Positions 16,303 through 25,330 of a stretch of DNA of 64,000 nt are shown here, in pieces. The stretch's first letter is position 1. Every line of letters starts with the position of its first letter. This stretch comes from Actinocorallia sp. API 0066 (lineage in GTDB: Bacteria > Actinomycetota > Actinomycetes > Streptosporangiales > Streptosporangiaceae): assembly GCF_020991275.1 (NCBI RefSeq), contig NZ_JAJLQY010000003.1, positions 372,001-436,000 on the forward strand. The letters run 5' to 3'. The notes under the pieces were generated by a model that had not been told where the DNA came from, searched no databases, and saw only the letters and a list, made by a program, of their open reading frames with translations. A program made the translations under genes and the position numbers.

Positions 16303-16791
16303 GTGACCATCGGGGAGAGGCCGCAGGCGTCGCACCGGCCGTCCACGCTCGGCTGGACGCTCACCGTGCTGCTCAGGCAGTGGCACGAGCGGGTCGAGGA
16401 CATCGCGCGCGAACTCCCGCAGGGTGTCCGTGGCTACCAAGTGCTCTCCGCCGTCGCGCACGGTGCGCCGCCCACCCAGGCGGCCCTCGCCGCCCGCCTC
16501 GGCATCGACCGCACCGTCATGACCTACCTGCTCGACGCGTTCGAGGGCTGTGACCTCCTGCGCCGCACGCCCGACCCGGCCGACCGGCGGGCCCGCCGCA
16601 TCGTGCCCACCGACCACGGCCGAGGTGTCCTCGCCGACCTCGACGCGCGCGTCGCCGAAGCCGAGGACGACCTCCTGCGCGGCCTCGCCGCCGGGGAGAG
16701 GAGCCTCCTGCTCACCCTGCTGGAGCGCGCCGCGTCCACCGCCTCCCCCGATGCGGACCCCTGCACGGAGGTGCTCCCGCCCCGCGCCTGA
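16303..16791 (+). CDS. MarR-family regulator
   Basis: The 162-residue protein starts at a GTG and has a winged helix: PTQAALAARLGIDRTVMTYLLDAFEGCDLLRRTPDPADRRARRIVPTDHGR, including the DPxDRRxxxxxxT wing signature of MarR proteins. Helices at either end would form the dimer interface. It is divergent from the fusion oxidoreductase gene and probably controls it. The intergenic ATATG/CATAT repeat is the candidate operator. Confidence 0.87.
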   Translation: MTIGERPQASHRPSTLGWTLTVLLRQWHERVEDIARELPQGVRGYQVLSAVAHGAPPTQAALAARLGIDRTVMTYLLDAFEGCDLLRRTPDPADRRARRIVPTDHGRGVLADLDARVAEAEDDLLRGLAAGERSLLLTLLERAASTASPDADPCTEVLPPRA

Positions 16792-16900
16792 CCCGCACGC
16801 CGCGCGGCGACGGCGGGGCGCAGAAAACCGATGGGGAGAAGTGCTCGTTGAAAAAGTGCGGATGTGCGGACCTGTAGGAGCGGGACGCGGGTGTTGGGGG

Positions 16901-17971
16901 TTACCAGGTAATTGTGGCTGAGATCGGGAGGTGGTCGCTGGGAGTGGGGGGCAGGGTGTGTGAGCTCGTCAGGGTGAGGGTGCGGGTGAGGATTTCGTCG
17001 GCTCGGACCAGGGGGAAGGCGGCCGGCCAGGTGAAGCCGAAGCCTTGGCCGGCTGTTTTGTGGGCCGGATGCATTTGGGAGGTGATGGGGGTGAGGGCGC
17101 GGTCGTCCGTGGTGCCGTTGAGGTCGGCCAGGAGGACCACACGGTCGTTCTGTTCGGCGGCGACGGCTTTGCCCAGGGCCTGGACGCCGATGTTTCGGGA
17201 GGCCGTCCAGAAGCCTGATCTGGGGGTCAGTCGTACGGACCCCAGGTGGGCGACGAATACGGTGAGCGGGCCGTGTTCTGAGGTTGCGGTCGTGCTTAGG
17301 GCTCGGGTCTCGGGTGAGTTTCTGTCGGGTGTCATGGCGGTTTTCAGTGGGCCATAGTTCATGATGTCGATCGGTCGGGTATTGGATAGGGGGAGTTTGC
17401 TCCACAGGCCGACCGTGCCCAGCACCGCGTGATGTGGGTATGTGCTTCTCAGCTCTTTCTTGTAGGTGTCTGTCGATTGGGGGGTCAGTTCCTCCAGGGC
17501 CAGGAGGTCGGCTCCGAAGGCGGCCAGGGCGCGGGCGGTGCCGGTGGGGTCGGGATTGGCCGCGCCGACGTTGTGGGTGGCCACGGTGAGGTCGGCGTCC
17601 GGGCGGGACTTGTCGATGAGCAGCCCGCCGAAGAGGCACGTCCACACCACGAGCGGCAGGAGCAGCGCGACCGCCGCGGAGGCGGAACGGCGCCACAGCG
17701 CCCCGGCCAGGAGCACCGGGATGCCGAGGCCGAGCCAGGGTAGGAAGGTCTCCACAAGGCTGCCGAGGTTCCACGGGCGGTTCGGGACCTGCGCGTGCGC
17801 CAGCATGGTCAGGCCCAGCAGCAGCGCCAGCGCGGCCGGCACCGGGCCGCGCCTCCAGGGCTCCGGTCGGGAGACGGCGAGGACAGCCTGGCGGAGGCCC
17901 GCGCGGCCGACGCCGGGAAGCCGGTGGATCTTGCGGGACGCTTCTCGCGTCGGGGCCGGTGGTTGAGGCAT
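16901..17971 (-). CDS. Membrane-anchored endonuclease/exonuclease/phosphatase-family protein
   Basis: From the ATG at 17971 the product has 356 residues. The N-terminal third has hydrophobic helices (VPAALALLLGLTMLAHA, WLGLGIPVLLAGALW, AAVALLLPLVVWTCLFGGLLI). An EEP catalytic domain of the DNase I/exonuclease III fold follows: VATHNVGAANPDP, LLALEELTP (metal Glu), VVLLADLNGT and the terminal SDHLPISATI. The active site probably faces outside. Similar proteins sit beside VanRS-like systems, as here. Substrate unknown (phospholipid, nucleic acid or phosphodiester). Confidence 0.8.
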   Translation of the reverse strand: MPQPPAPTREASRKIHRLPGVGRAGLRQAVLAVSRPEPWRRGPVPAALALLLGLTMLAHAQVPNRPWNLGSLVETFLPWLGLGIPVLLAGALWRRSASAAVALLLPLVVWTCLFGGLLIDKSRPDADLTVATHNVGAANPDPTGTARALAAFGADLLALEELTPQSTDTYKKELRSTYPHHAVLGTVGLWSKLPLSNTRPIDIMNYGPLKTAMTPDRNSPETRALSTTATSEHGPLTVFVAHLGSVRLTPRSGFWTASRNIGVQALGKAVAAEQNDRVVLLADLNGTTDDRALTPITSQMHPAHKTAGQGFGFTWPAAFPLVRADEILTRTLTLTSSHTLPPTPSDHLPISATITW

Positions 17972-18058
17972 CCGGGCAGTCAAAGCGGCGTGAGGTTGCC
18001 AGGGCGTAGGGGATTTCCGATACGCGGGCGATATGCGGCGGCTCGTAGCATCGATCGT

Positions 18059-18739
18059 ATGCGCGTGCTGATCGTCGAGGACGAACCCTTTCTCGCGGAG
18101 GCCATCCGCGCCGGCCTACGCCTTGAGTCGATCGCGTCCGACATCGCGGGCGACGGCGACACCGCGTGGGAACTACTGTGCGTCAACACCTACGACATCG
18201 CCGTCCTCGACCGCGACATCCCGGGGCCGTCAGGTGACGAGATCGCCAGGCGCGTCATCGCCTCCGGCAGCGGGATGCCCATCCTGATGCTCACCGCGGC
18301 CGACCGTCTCGACGACAAGGCCTCAGGGTTCGAGCTCGGCGCGGACGACTACCTCACCAAGCCGTTCGAACTCAGGGAACTCGCGCTCAGGCTCAGGGCG
18401 CTCGACCGCAGGCGCGCGCACCACAGGCCGCCCACGCGGGAGATCGCCGGCCTGCGGCTCGACCCGTTTCGCAGGGAGGTCTACCGGGACGGGCGCTATG
18501 TCGCGCTGACCCGGAAGCAGTTCGCCGTCCTCGAAGTCCTCATCGGCGCCGAGGGCGGTGTCGTCAGCGCCGAGGAGTTGCTCGCGCGGGCGTGGGACGA
18601 GAACGCCGACCCGTTCACCAACGCCGTGCGCATCACCGTCTCGGCGCTGCGCAAACGTCTGGGCGAACCATGGATCATCGCCACGGTGCCCGGCGTCGGT
18701 TACCGCGTCGACACGCGCGAGGGCGGGGAGCGTGGATAG
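18059..18739 (+). CDS. OmpR-family response regulator
   Basis: The 226-residue protein has receiver residues Glu7-Asp8, phospho-acceptor Asp51 in VLDRDIPG and a Lys in YLTKPFE. A winged-helix DNA-binding domain follows, with ALTRKQFAVLEVLIGAEGGVVSAEELLARAWDENADPFTNAVRITVSALRKRLG. No ribosome site precedes the ATG, so transcription may start at or near it. It overlaps the kinase gene by 8 bp and is divergent from the EEP gene, which it may regulate. Confidence 0.9.
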   Translation: MRVLIVEDEPFLAEAIRAGLRLESIASDIAGDGDTAWELLCVNTYDIAVLDRDIPGPSGDEIARRVIASGSGMPILMLTAADRLDDKASGFELGADDYLTKPFELRELALRLRALDRRRAHHRPPTREIAGLRLDPFRREVYRDGRYVALTRKQFAVLEVLIGAEGGVVSAEELLARAWDENADPFTNAVRITVSALRKRLGEPWIIATVPGVGYRVDTREGGERG

Positions 18740-19820
18740 GGCCCCCGGGCTGAGCGTCCGGCTCAAACTGACCCTCAGCTACGTCGGATTCCTCATGCTC
18801 GCGGGCGCGCTGCTGCTCGCCGCCGTGTGGATCTTCATCCTGCGCCACCTGCCCGACTACACGAGCGTCCCCGGGGGCGTGCTCCTACGCTCGACCCTCC
18901 TGCACGACTTCGCGTCGGCCGCGGGCGCGGTGCTGCTCGTCCTGCTGATCTTCGGTCTCGCGGGCGGGTGGCTGCTCGCCGGCCGGATGCTCGCCCCGCT
19001 GGCCCGCATCACGGACGCCACGCGCATGGCCACAAGCGGGTCGCTCTCGCACCGGATCCGGCTTCCCGGCCGCGGTGACGAGTTCCGTGAGCTCGCCGAC
19101 GTCTTCGACGGCATGCTCGCGCGGCTCGAAGCACACGTCGCCGAACAGCGGAGGTTCGCGGCGAACGCCTCACACGAGCTGCGCACCCCGCTCGCGATCT
19201 CGAAGGCGCTGCTCGACGTGGCCCGCAACGACCCGGCACACGACACCGACGAACTCGTCGACCGCCTCCACGCCGTCAACACCCGGGCGATCGACCTCAC
19301 CGAGGCGCTGCTCCTGCTCAGCCGCGCCGACCAGCGGTCCTTCAACCGGGAGCGGGTCGACCTGTCACTCATCGCGGAGGAGGCGACCGAGACTCTTCTT
19401 CCCCTGGCGGAGAGGCGCGGCGTTACCGTCAGCGTCTCCGGAGAGGTCGCCGCCGCCGTCGGATCGCAGGCGCTTCTGCTGCAGTTGACCATGAACCTCG
19501 TGCAGAACGCGATCGTGCACAACCTGCCCGAGCGGGGCACCGTGTGGGTGAACACCGGCGTCCGGCCCGGGGCGGCGGTGCTCACGGTCGAGAACACCGG
19601 CGAGCCGATCACTCCACGGCTCGCCGCGACGCTCACGGAGCCGTTTCAGCGCGGCACCGAGCGCGTCCACACCGACCACGCGGGCGTCGGGCTCGGTCTG
19701 ACGATCGTCAGGACCATCACCGACGCGCACAGCGGAAGACTCACCCTCACCCCGCGCCCGGCCGGAGGGATGCACGTCACCGTCGAACTACCCGCGCCCG
19801 GCCCACACGTCAACGGGTGA
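18732..19820 (+). CDS. OmpR-type sensor histidine kinase
   Basis: The GTG at 18732 lies within the regulator's last codons and gives 362 residues. Two transmembrane helices (LTLSYVGFLMLAGALLLAAVWIF and AAGAVLLVLLIFGLAGGWLLA) flank a short loop, so the sensor is intramembrane or partner-dependent. HAMP is followed by HisKA (RFAANASHELRTPLA, phospho-His) and HATPase with N box NLVQNAIVHN and GVGLGLTIV. It resembles VanS/CseC-like short-loop kinases of actinomycetes. Confidence 0.9.
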   Translation: MDRAPGLSVRLKLTLSYVGFLMLAGALLLAAVWIFILRHLPDYTSVPGGVLLRSTLLHDFASAAGAVLLVLLIFGLAGGWLLAGRMLAPLARITDATRMATSGSLSHRIRLPGRGDEFRELADVFDGMLARLEAHVAEQRRFAANASHELRTPLAISKALLDVARNDPAHDTDELVDRLHAVNTRAIDLTEALLLLSRADQRSFNRERVDLSLIAEEATETLLPLAERRGVTVSVSGEVAAAVGSQALLLQLTMNLVQNAIVHNLPERGTVWVNTGVRPGAAVLTVENTGEPITPRLAATLTEPFQRGTERVHTDHAGVGLGLTIVRTITDAHSGRLTLTPRPAGGMHVTVELPAPGPHVNG

Positions 19821-19822
19821 CT

Positions 19823-20007
19823 TCAGGGGGTCGTCGACTCTCGCACGAGCGACCGCCCGCCGGGCTCAGGCTCCCCGACCCGCTTCGCATCGAGGACGCC
19901 TGCGACGCGATCTCCGCGCGGCGAGGTCGCGCTCAGGCCCCTGTGGCGCGAGGACACCGCCAGCGTCCCGAGCGCCAACTCGCCGCGCGGACGGGGTGAC
20001 CTGAAAC
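19823..20007 (-). pseudogene. Possible LacI-family C-terminal scrap
   Basis: The minus frame ends GRSLVRESTTP at 19823, similar to the C-terminus of LacI/GalR regulators, and shares upstream words such as RPRGELALGTLAV. The homology-like part is about 60 residues and has no start. It sits between the kinase and the dioxygenase genes. I regard it as a degraded remnant; chance resemblance is possible. Confidence 0.25.
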
Positions 20008-21015
20008 TCAGTCGTCGGGGATGCCCGTGCCGCTCAGCTGCGGCACGGTCTTCTCGGTCTGGGCCAGGGACAGCGCGCCGGCCTTGAACTGGGCGAGGAC
20101 GTCGATGATGGTCTGGCCGACGGGCTTGTGGCCCCAGACGCTGATGCCCTGGTGGGTGGAGGGCTCCCAGGTCGCCTCGTCGATGACGATGGGGTTCCAG
20201 CCGACCTCCCACTCGAAGCCGGAGGGAGTCACCGCGTAGTAGGACAGCTCCTTGTCGTTGGTGTGCTGTCCGACGGACAAGGCCATGGTGAAGCCGAGTT
20301 CGTGGACGCGCTGGTAGCTCCGAGCGACGTCGTCGAGTTCGGCGACCTGGATGTTGAGGTGCTGGACGCGGGTGCGGATGGGGTCGATCGGCGCGCCCTT
20401 CACAGCGGCGATGGCGATGGAGTGGTGGCGTTCGTTGACGCGCAGGAAACGGATCTTGAGCTTGGCGCCGTTGATGGTCTCGTCGATGTAGTCGGTGAGA
20501 CGGGCGTCGAAGACGTGCGCGAAGTAGCCGCGCATCAGGGTCGGCTTCGTCGTGGTGATCGCCACGTGCCCCATGCCGGACTCACCGGTGACGAAGCCCC
20601 GGGCGAGCATGTTGAGCGGCTCGGTCTTGAGCTTCGGGGTGGTGTAGATCTCCTGGGTGATGCCCTTGGGCCCGGGGAAGCGCAGCAGCCGTTCGACGCC
20701 GCGGGCGGCGGCTTCCTGCTCGGTGCCCTGCTTGTAGGGGATCCCGGAGGCGCGGACGCGGGTTTCGACCTGCTCGAAGGACGCGTGGTCGTCAACGTGC
20801 CAGCCGACGGCGACGACGTCTTCGGCGGGGCCGCGCACGAGCAGGAAGCGGCATTCCTGGTCATCGAGGCGAAAGCGCATGCGGTCGATGTCGAGGGCGT
20901 CGTGGTGCATGCCGATGGCGTCGGCGCCGAAGCGCCGCCAGTCGGCGAACCTCTGGGTCTCGATGACGAGGTAGCCGAGGTGGACGGTGCCGAACACCGA
21001 GGGCGCGGTGGTCAT
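20008..21015 (-). CDS. Type I extradiol dioxygenase (BphC/HsaC-like, VOC fold)
   Basis: The 335-residue enzyme opens the aromatic ring of catechol-type substrates next to the hydroxyls with Fe(II) and O2. The metal triad of type I extradiol enzymes is visible: His150 (GMGHVAIT), His219 (VQHLNIQV) and Glu270 (GFEWEVGW). The N-terminal repeat starts TVHLGYLVI. The ATG at 21015 overlaps the stop of the upstream hydrolase (ATGA). It is the last gene of an operon read from the TetR side: hydroxylase (broken), hydrolase, dioxygenase. Confidence 0.88.
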   Translation of the reverse strand: MTTAPSVFGTVHLGYLVIETQRFADWRRFGADAIGMHHDALDIDRMRFRLDDQECRFLLVRGPAEDVVAVGWHVDDHASFEQVETRVRASGIPYKQGTEQEAAARGVERLLRFPGPKGITQEIYTTPKLKTEPLNMLARGFVTGESGMGHVAITTTKPTLMRGYFAHVFDARLTDYIDETINGAKLKIRFLRVNERHHSIAIAAVKGAPIDPIRTRVQHLNIQVAELDDVARSYQRVHELGFTMALSVGQHTNDKELSYYAVTPSGFEWEVGWNPIVIDEATWEPSTHQGISVWGHKPVGQTIIDVLAQFKAGALSLAQTEKTVPQLSGTGIPDD

Positions 21016-21884
21016 CGGGTGCCTCCCAGGAAGTCGGCGCACAGGCGGTTGAACAGGTCGGGGCGCTCGAACTGGACCCAGTGGCCGGTGTTGGCGACGA
21101 CGTAGAGGTCGCAGTCGGGCATCCGCTCGACCAGGGCGGCGCCGCCGGACGGCCTGTTCACCTTGTCCCGCGCACCCCAGACGACGAGCGTCGGCACCGC
21201 GAGACGGGCGAGGCGTGCGTCGCGCGTGAAGTCCATCCGCAGCAGGGTCTTCAGCGCGCCGGGCCCGGACGGGCGACGCAGCGGCGGCGCGGCGACCACC
21301 TCGGGGTCGACGCTGGCCTCGTAGCGCTCGTCGATCACAGAGTCGGGAATCTGGGCGGCGTTGAAGACGAGGTACTCGCGGATAAACTTCTCCAGTTTCG
21401 CCCGCGAGGGCCCGTCTCCGCCGTAGTAGGCGAGCAGCGACTTCAGGCCGGGCGTGGGCAGGCCCCGGCTGGTGCCGACGCCGCCGGGGCCCATCAGCAC
21501 CATTCGCTCGACCCGTTCCGGGGTGTCCAGTGCGAGGCGCAGCGCGCAGGCGCCCCCGTAGGAGTTCCCGACGAGGTGGGCGCGGTCGAGGCCGAGCGCG
21601 TCGAGCAGGCCGCGGATGCCGTCGGCGAGGTACCCGAAGGGGTCGGTGGCATCGACGCCCTTGGTGCTGCGGCCGTAGCCGGGCAGGTCGGGCACGATCA
21701 CGCGGAAGTGTTCGGCGAGGGCGGCGATGTTGCGCCGGTAGTTGGAGACGCCGGAAGCGCCGGGGCCGCCGCCGTGCAGGAGCAGGACGGGCGGTCCGTC
21801 ACCGGTCTCGGCGACGAAGATCTTCTTGCCTGCGGCGTCCACCAGGGATTCCCGCATCTCAGGGAGGGCCGGTGTGGTCGTCAT
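21012..21884 (-). CDS. Meta-cleavage product hydrolase (BphD/HsaD/MhpC-like)
   Basis: The 290-residue alpha/beta hydrolase starts at the ATG at 21884, overlapping the ancestral stop of the flavoprotein frame (ATGA). It has the oxyanion-hole loop HGGGPGASG (37-45), nucleophile Ser108 in VGNSYGG, Asp240 (WGARDKVN) and His268 (NTGHWVQFE). These enzymes cleave the C-C bond of the ring-fission product made by an extradiol dioxygenase, encoded directly downstream. The pathway may be steroid-, phenylpropionate- or biphenyl-like. Confidence 0.88.
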   Translation of the reverse strand: MTTTPALPEMRESLVDAAGKKIFVAETGDGPPVLLLHGGGPGASGVSNYRRNIAALAEHFRVIVPDLPGYGRSTKGVDATDPFGYLADGIRGLLDALGLDRAHLVGNSYGGACALRLALDTPERVERMVLMGPGGVGTSRGLPTPGLKSLLAYYGGDGPSRAKLEKFIREYLVFNAAQIPDSVIDERYEASVDPEVVAAPPLRRPSGPGALKTLLRMDFTRDARLARLAVPTLVVWGARDKVNRPSGGAALVERMPDCDLYVVANTGHWVQFERPDLFNRLCADFLGGTR

Positions 21885-23061
21885 CGTTGGTTCCTCTCGG
21901 CTGCACCGGGCTGGAAGCCCGCGGGCGGGGCGGGTAGGGGCGAGGTCTCGGAGGCTGCGGCGTAGACGTAGCCGTCCGGGCGCAGCACGGCCGTCGCGGT
22001 CTTGCGGCGGTCCAGCCAGGCGAGCAAAACGCCGGTCTCGTCGACGATCGTGCCCTTCGCGGAGGCCGGGAGTCGAGCACCGAATCGGGCAGCTCTCCAC
22101 GCAGGACGGCGGCGAGCTTCCAGCACAGGTTCGCCGCGTCCCGCACCCCGGCGGCCATGCCCTGGCCGATCCACGGCGGCATCGCGTGCGCGGCGTCCCC
22201 GGCGAGGAACACGCGGCCGACCCGGAAGCGGTCGGCGAAGCGGACATGGTGGCTGTACACCGTGGCGCGCAGGATCTTCACGTTCGCCGCGGTGATGCCG
22301 TAGCGGGACAGCAGCCTCCAGATCGCGGCGTCGGTGACGAGTTCCTTCTCGTCCTCGCCGTGCAGGATCGGGAACTCCCAGCGGTGGTGGCCGAGCGGAG
22401 TGGGGCAGTCGACGGCGGGCCGGGCGGGGTCGCAGTGGAACCGGAGCCGGTCGTGGCCCTCCCACGGCTCCAGCATCTCGGTGTCGATGACGACCCAGCG
22501 GTCCTCATAGGTGCGGCCCTCGTAGCCGATGTTGAGCTGGGCTCGCGTCAGGCTGGATCCGCCATCGGCGGCGATCACATACCGGGCGCGCAGACGCCGC
22601 ACGGTGTCCTCTCCGGTGTGCACGAGGGTGAGCTCGACCCCGCCCTCGTCCTGGACGACGCGCAGGCACTCCCGCTCCAGCAGCAGCTCCACGTTCGGAT
22701 ACCGTTCGACGCCCTCGCGCAGAACCTCCTCCAGGGCGGGCTGGTAGATGAACATCTGTGGCGGGTGCCCGTGCCCGCGTGGTACAGGGTGGGCGCACAG
22801 GAACGGCTCCCCCTTGGCGTCCACGAACTCCAGGGGAAGATCACCGAGCATGTCGAGCTTGAGCCGGTCGGCGAGGCCGATCCGCTGCCAGACCCGCAGC
22901 ACCTCCTCGTCGGTGGAGATCGCCCGGGCCCGCGTGAAGATCTCCGCGTCCCGCTCGATCACCGCGACCCGCAGGCCCAGGGCGCCGAGCAGATTCGCCG
23001 CGGTCACGCCCGTCGGGCCGTACCCGATCACCGCGACGTCGTATTCCGCTTCTTCGGTCAC
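21881..23061 (-). pseudogene. FAD-dependent aromatic hydroxylase (MhpA-like), deleted and frameshifted
   Basis: The GTG at 23061 follows AGGAG. Residues 1 to about 330 are a normal PheA/TfdB/MhpA-type flavoprotein: IGYGPTGVTAANLLG, FIYQPALEEVLREG, VIAADGGSSLTR and GDAAHAMPPWIGQGMAAGVRDAANLCWKL. Near 22062-22075 the frame breaks. In another frame the DNA reads GVLLAWLDRR, TAVLRPDGYVYAAA and ends at 21881 with the ATGA overlap to the hydrolase. MhpA relatives are about 550 residues, so roughly 120-150 residues between the two parts are gone. A deletion with frame change has inactivated the gene. The upstream open frame runs out of frame to 21859. Confidence 0.8.
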
Positions 23062-23171
23062 CGCGGTACTCCTCTCACTGGTCTCCCACCAAGATACTGG
23101 ATCGATTAGTCCACTGAGGATCGATAGTTACACTGAAGCATGTGTCAGGCAGACGGCAAGGAGCAACGGTG

Positions 23172-23840
23172 ATGGGACAATCGGTCCGGGGAGGCTTGAT
23201 GGGACCGAAGACGGACCGGCGGCAACAGCACGGAGAGGAGTCGCGCCAGCGCATCCTGGACGCCGCCGTGGAGATCGCCGCCGAGCGGGGGTATGAGGGG
23301 ACGAGCATGTCGCTGGTCCGGCAGCGCTCAGGCATGCCCAACAGTTCGATCTACTGGCATTTCACGGACAAGGACGACCTCTTCGCCGCCGTCATCGACC
23401 GCAGCTACCAACTCTGGCGGGACCGGCTCCTCGACATCGCCGTCCGCCGCGACCCGACGCTCCCGCGCCTGCGGCGGTTCCTGGACGTCGCCCACTCCAT
23501 CGCCGACAGCCTCCTGGAGCGGCCGGAGTTCCTCAGCCTCGGGCTCATGCTCACGCTGGAGCGCAGGCCCGTGGAGGCCAAGGCCCGGGAGCGGTTCGTG
23601 GAGATCCGCGCGGAGGTCCACAGAATCGCCCGGACCGAGTTCACGGACATCCTCGCCGACCTCCCCGAAGAGCGCCGCGGTGAGTTCGCCGCCCGCCTGG
23701 CCGACTTCACCATCGCCGCCACCGACGGCTACTTCCTCGCCTATCAGCTGAGCCCCGACACCTACGACCTGCACGGCGCCTTCGCCACCCTCGGCACGGC
23801 CACCGACGCCCTGCTGGAGCGCTGGCTCGCCGAGTCCTGA
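23172..23840 (+). CDS. TetR-family regulator of the aromatic locus
   Basis: The ATG at 23172 has AAGGAG 8 nt upstream; an in-frame GTG lies at 23142. The 222-residue protein has HTH QRILDAAVEIAAERGYEGTSMSLVRQRSGMPNSSIYWHFTDKDDLF (in blocks) and a helical ligand domain. It is divergent from the hydroxylase-hydrolase-dioxygenase operon and upstream of the amidohydrolase genes, so it probably controls both sides. The AT-rich gap contains GGATCGATTAGTCC and TGAGGATCGATAG-like half sites near 23098-23125. Confidence 0.85.
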   Translation: MGQSVRGGLMGPKTDRRQQHGEESRQRILDAAVEIAAERGYEGTSMSLVRQRSGMPNSSIYWHFTDKDDLFAAVIDRSYQLWRDRLLDIAVRRDPTLPRLRRFLDVAHSIADSLLERPEFLSLGLMLTLERRPVEAKARERFVEIRAEVHRIARTEFTDILADLPEERRGEFAARLADFTIAATDGYFLAYQLSPDTYDLHGAFATLGTATDALLERWLAES

Positions 23841-23988
23841 GCCGTCAGCGGGCCAGGCGCGGGGACAACACTTCGGCACCGCCTCTGGCCGGCCCTTGTA
23901 TTTCGAAGACGTTTCGCCAATACTCCCCGTATCGATCGGTCCGGAGTGTATCAACCGATCCAGTACGCCATGAGGAGGAGTGATCGAC

Positions 23989-24322
23989 ATGTCCGTGGTC
24001 GACACAGCGAAGGGCCTGGCGGGTGAACTGGCTACTCAGGTGGCTGAGGGCAACGAGCTGCGGCGGCAGCCTCTACAAGCTGTCACGTTGCTCGACACGC
24101 TCGGCCTGGAGAAGGTCCACCTGGTCGGCGACTCCTACGGTGGCATCGTGTCGCTCGCGCTCGCCCGCAAGGAGCCCGAGCGGGTAGGCCGGATCATTCT
24201 CATGGGCGGTGCGGGCGCCCCGATCCCGCCGACGGAGGAGCCACTGAAGCTCATCACCTGACAGTCGCATCGAGGGCATCGGCACGCTGCGCACCCGCTT
24301 CACCCGAGGAGAATCCCTGTGA
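23989..24322 (+). pseudogene. Mosaic remnant of three catabolic genes
   Basis: A GAGGAGG site precedes the ATG. The first 26 codons (LAGELATQVAEGNELRR) look like the N-terminus of an HsaA-type flavin-dependent hydroxylase. The frame then jumps to LLDTLGLEKVHLVGDSYGG, the nucleophile region of an alpha/beta hydrolase, and stops at 24259. In a shifted frame RIEGIGTLRTRF is the C-terminus of a fumarylacetoacetase-type hydratase or hydrolase, ending with a GTGA overlap to the next gene. Pieces of three neighbouring genes seem to have been joined by deletions, with both operon ends preserved. Confidence 0.6.
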
Positions 24323-25242
24323 GCAACCGCATCGACGTGCACCAGCACATGGTGCCACCCGCCTACGCCGCCTGGCTGCGCGGCCACGGCGTCCACACCC
24401 CCGGAGGCCGCGCGCTGCCGGACTGGAGCCCGCAGACGGCGATCGGCTTCATGGACCAGAACGGTATCGCCACCGGGATCCTGTCCCTGACCGCGCCGGG
24501 CGTGCACCTGGGCGACGCCGCCGAGGCCAGGCTCGCCGCACGTGAGGCCAACGACTACGGCGCGCAGCTCGTCGCCGACCATCCCGACCGGTTCGGCTTC
24601 TGGGCCGCGCTGCCGCTTCCGGACGTCACCGGGGCCGTCGCCGAAGCGGTCCGCGCGCTGGACACGCTGCCCGCCGAGGGCGTCGTCCTGCTCGCGAACA
24701 GCCGCGGCCTCTACCTCGGTGACACGGTTCTCGATCCGCTCATGGCCGAACTGAACGAGCGCTCGGCAACCGTGTTCGTGCACCCCGCCGAGCTGCCCGG
24801 AAACCCGCCGGTCGAGGGCATCCCCGCCTTCGCCGCCGACTTCCTGCTCGACACCACCCGGGCCGCGTTCAACCTCGTCAAGCACGACGTGCCCCGCCGC
24901 TTCCCGAACCTCAGGTTCATCCTGTCGCACGCGGGCGGCTTCGTCCCCTACGCCTCGCACCGCCTCGCCGCGACCGTCTTCGCCGAGACCGGCCGCGACC
25001 CCTTCGCCATCCTGGACGACCTCGCCGGGTTCTACTTCGACACCGCCCTGTCCTCCAGCCCCGCCGCCCTGCCCACCCTGCACGCCTTCGCCAAGCCCGG
25101 CCACATCCTCTACGGCAGCGACTGGCCCTTCGCCCCCGACCTCGCCGTCGCCTACTTCAACGAAGCGATCGCCGACGACGGCGCCATCGGCCGCACCAAC
25201 GCACTGCCGCTCCTGCGCCGCGCCGGAGCGGCCACAGCCTGA
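24319..25242 (+). CDS. ACMSD-like amidohydrolase
   Basis: The 307-residue protein starts at a GTG overlapping the remnant's stop, with GGAG about 10 nt upstream. It is a metal-dependent TIM-barrel hydrolase or decarboxylase of the amidohydrolase_2 family: DVHQHMVPP (metal HxH), VFVHPAELPG, LSHAGGFVPY and YGSDWPFAP (metal Asp). These enzymes decarboxylate or hydrolyse ring-cleavage intermediates such as aminocarboxymuconate semialdehyde. It shares layout and many motifs with the next gene, suggesting an old duplication. Confidence 0.87.
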   Translation: MSNRIDVHQHMVPPAYAAWLRGHGVHTPGGRALPDWSPQTAIGFMDQNGIATGILSLTAPGVHLGDAAEARLAAREANDYGAQLVADHPDRFGFWAALPLPDVTGAVAEAVRALDTLPAEGVVLLANSRGLYLGDTVLDPLMAELNERSATVFVHPAELPGNPPVEGIPAFAADFLLDTTRAAFNLVKHDVPRRFPNLRFILSHAGGFVPYASHRLAATVFAETGRDPFAILDDLAGFYFDTALSSSPAALPTLHAFAKPGHILYGSDWPFAPDLAVAYFNEAIADDGAIGRTNALPLLRRAGAATA

Positions 25243-25330
25243 CCCGCACGGATCTCCCGGGATGGTGGGCCGATCGGTCCCAGCCGCCATCCCGGGTGTC
25301 AGAAGCCTCCCCCACCCCCCAAGGACGCTC

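Noticed and set aside
16210-16617. N-terminal extension of the fusion oxidoreductase frame upstream of 16209
   Set aside because: It is antisense to the MarR gene and crosses the divergent promoter with its operator candidate. The LLM domain begins exactly at the ATG at 16209.
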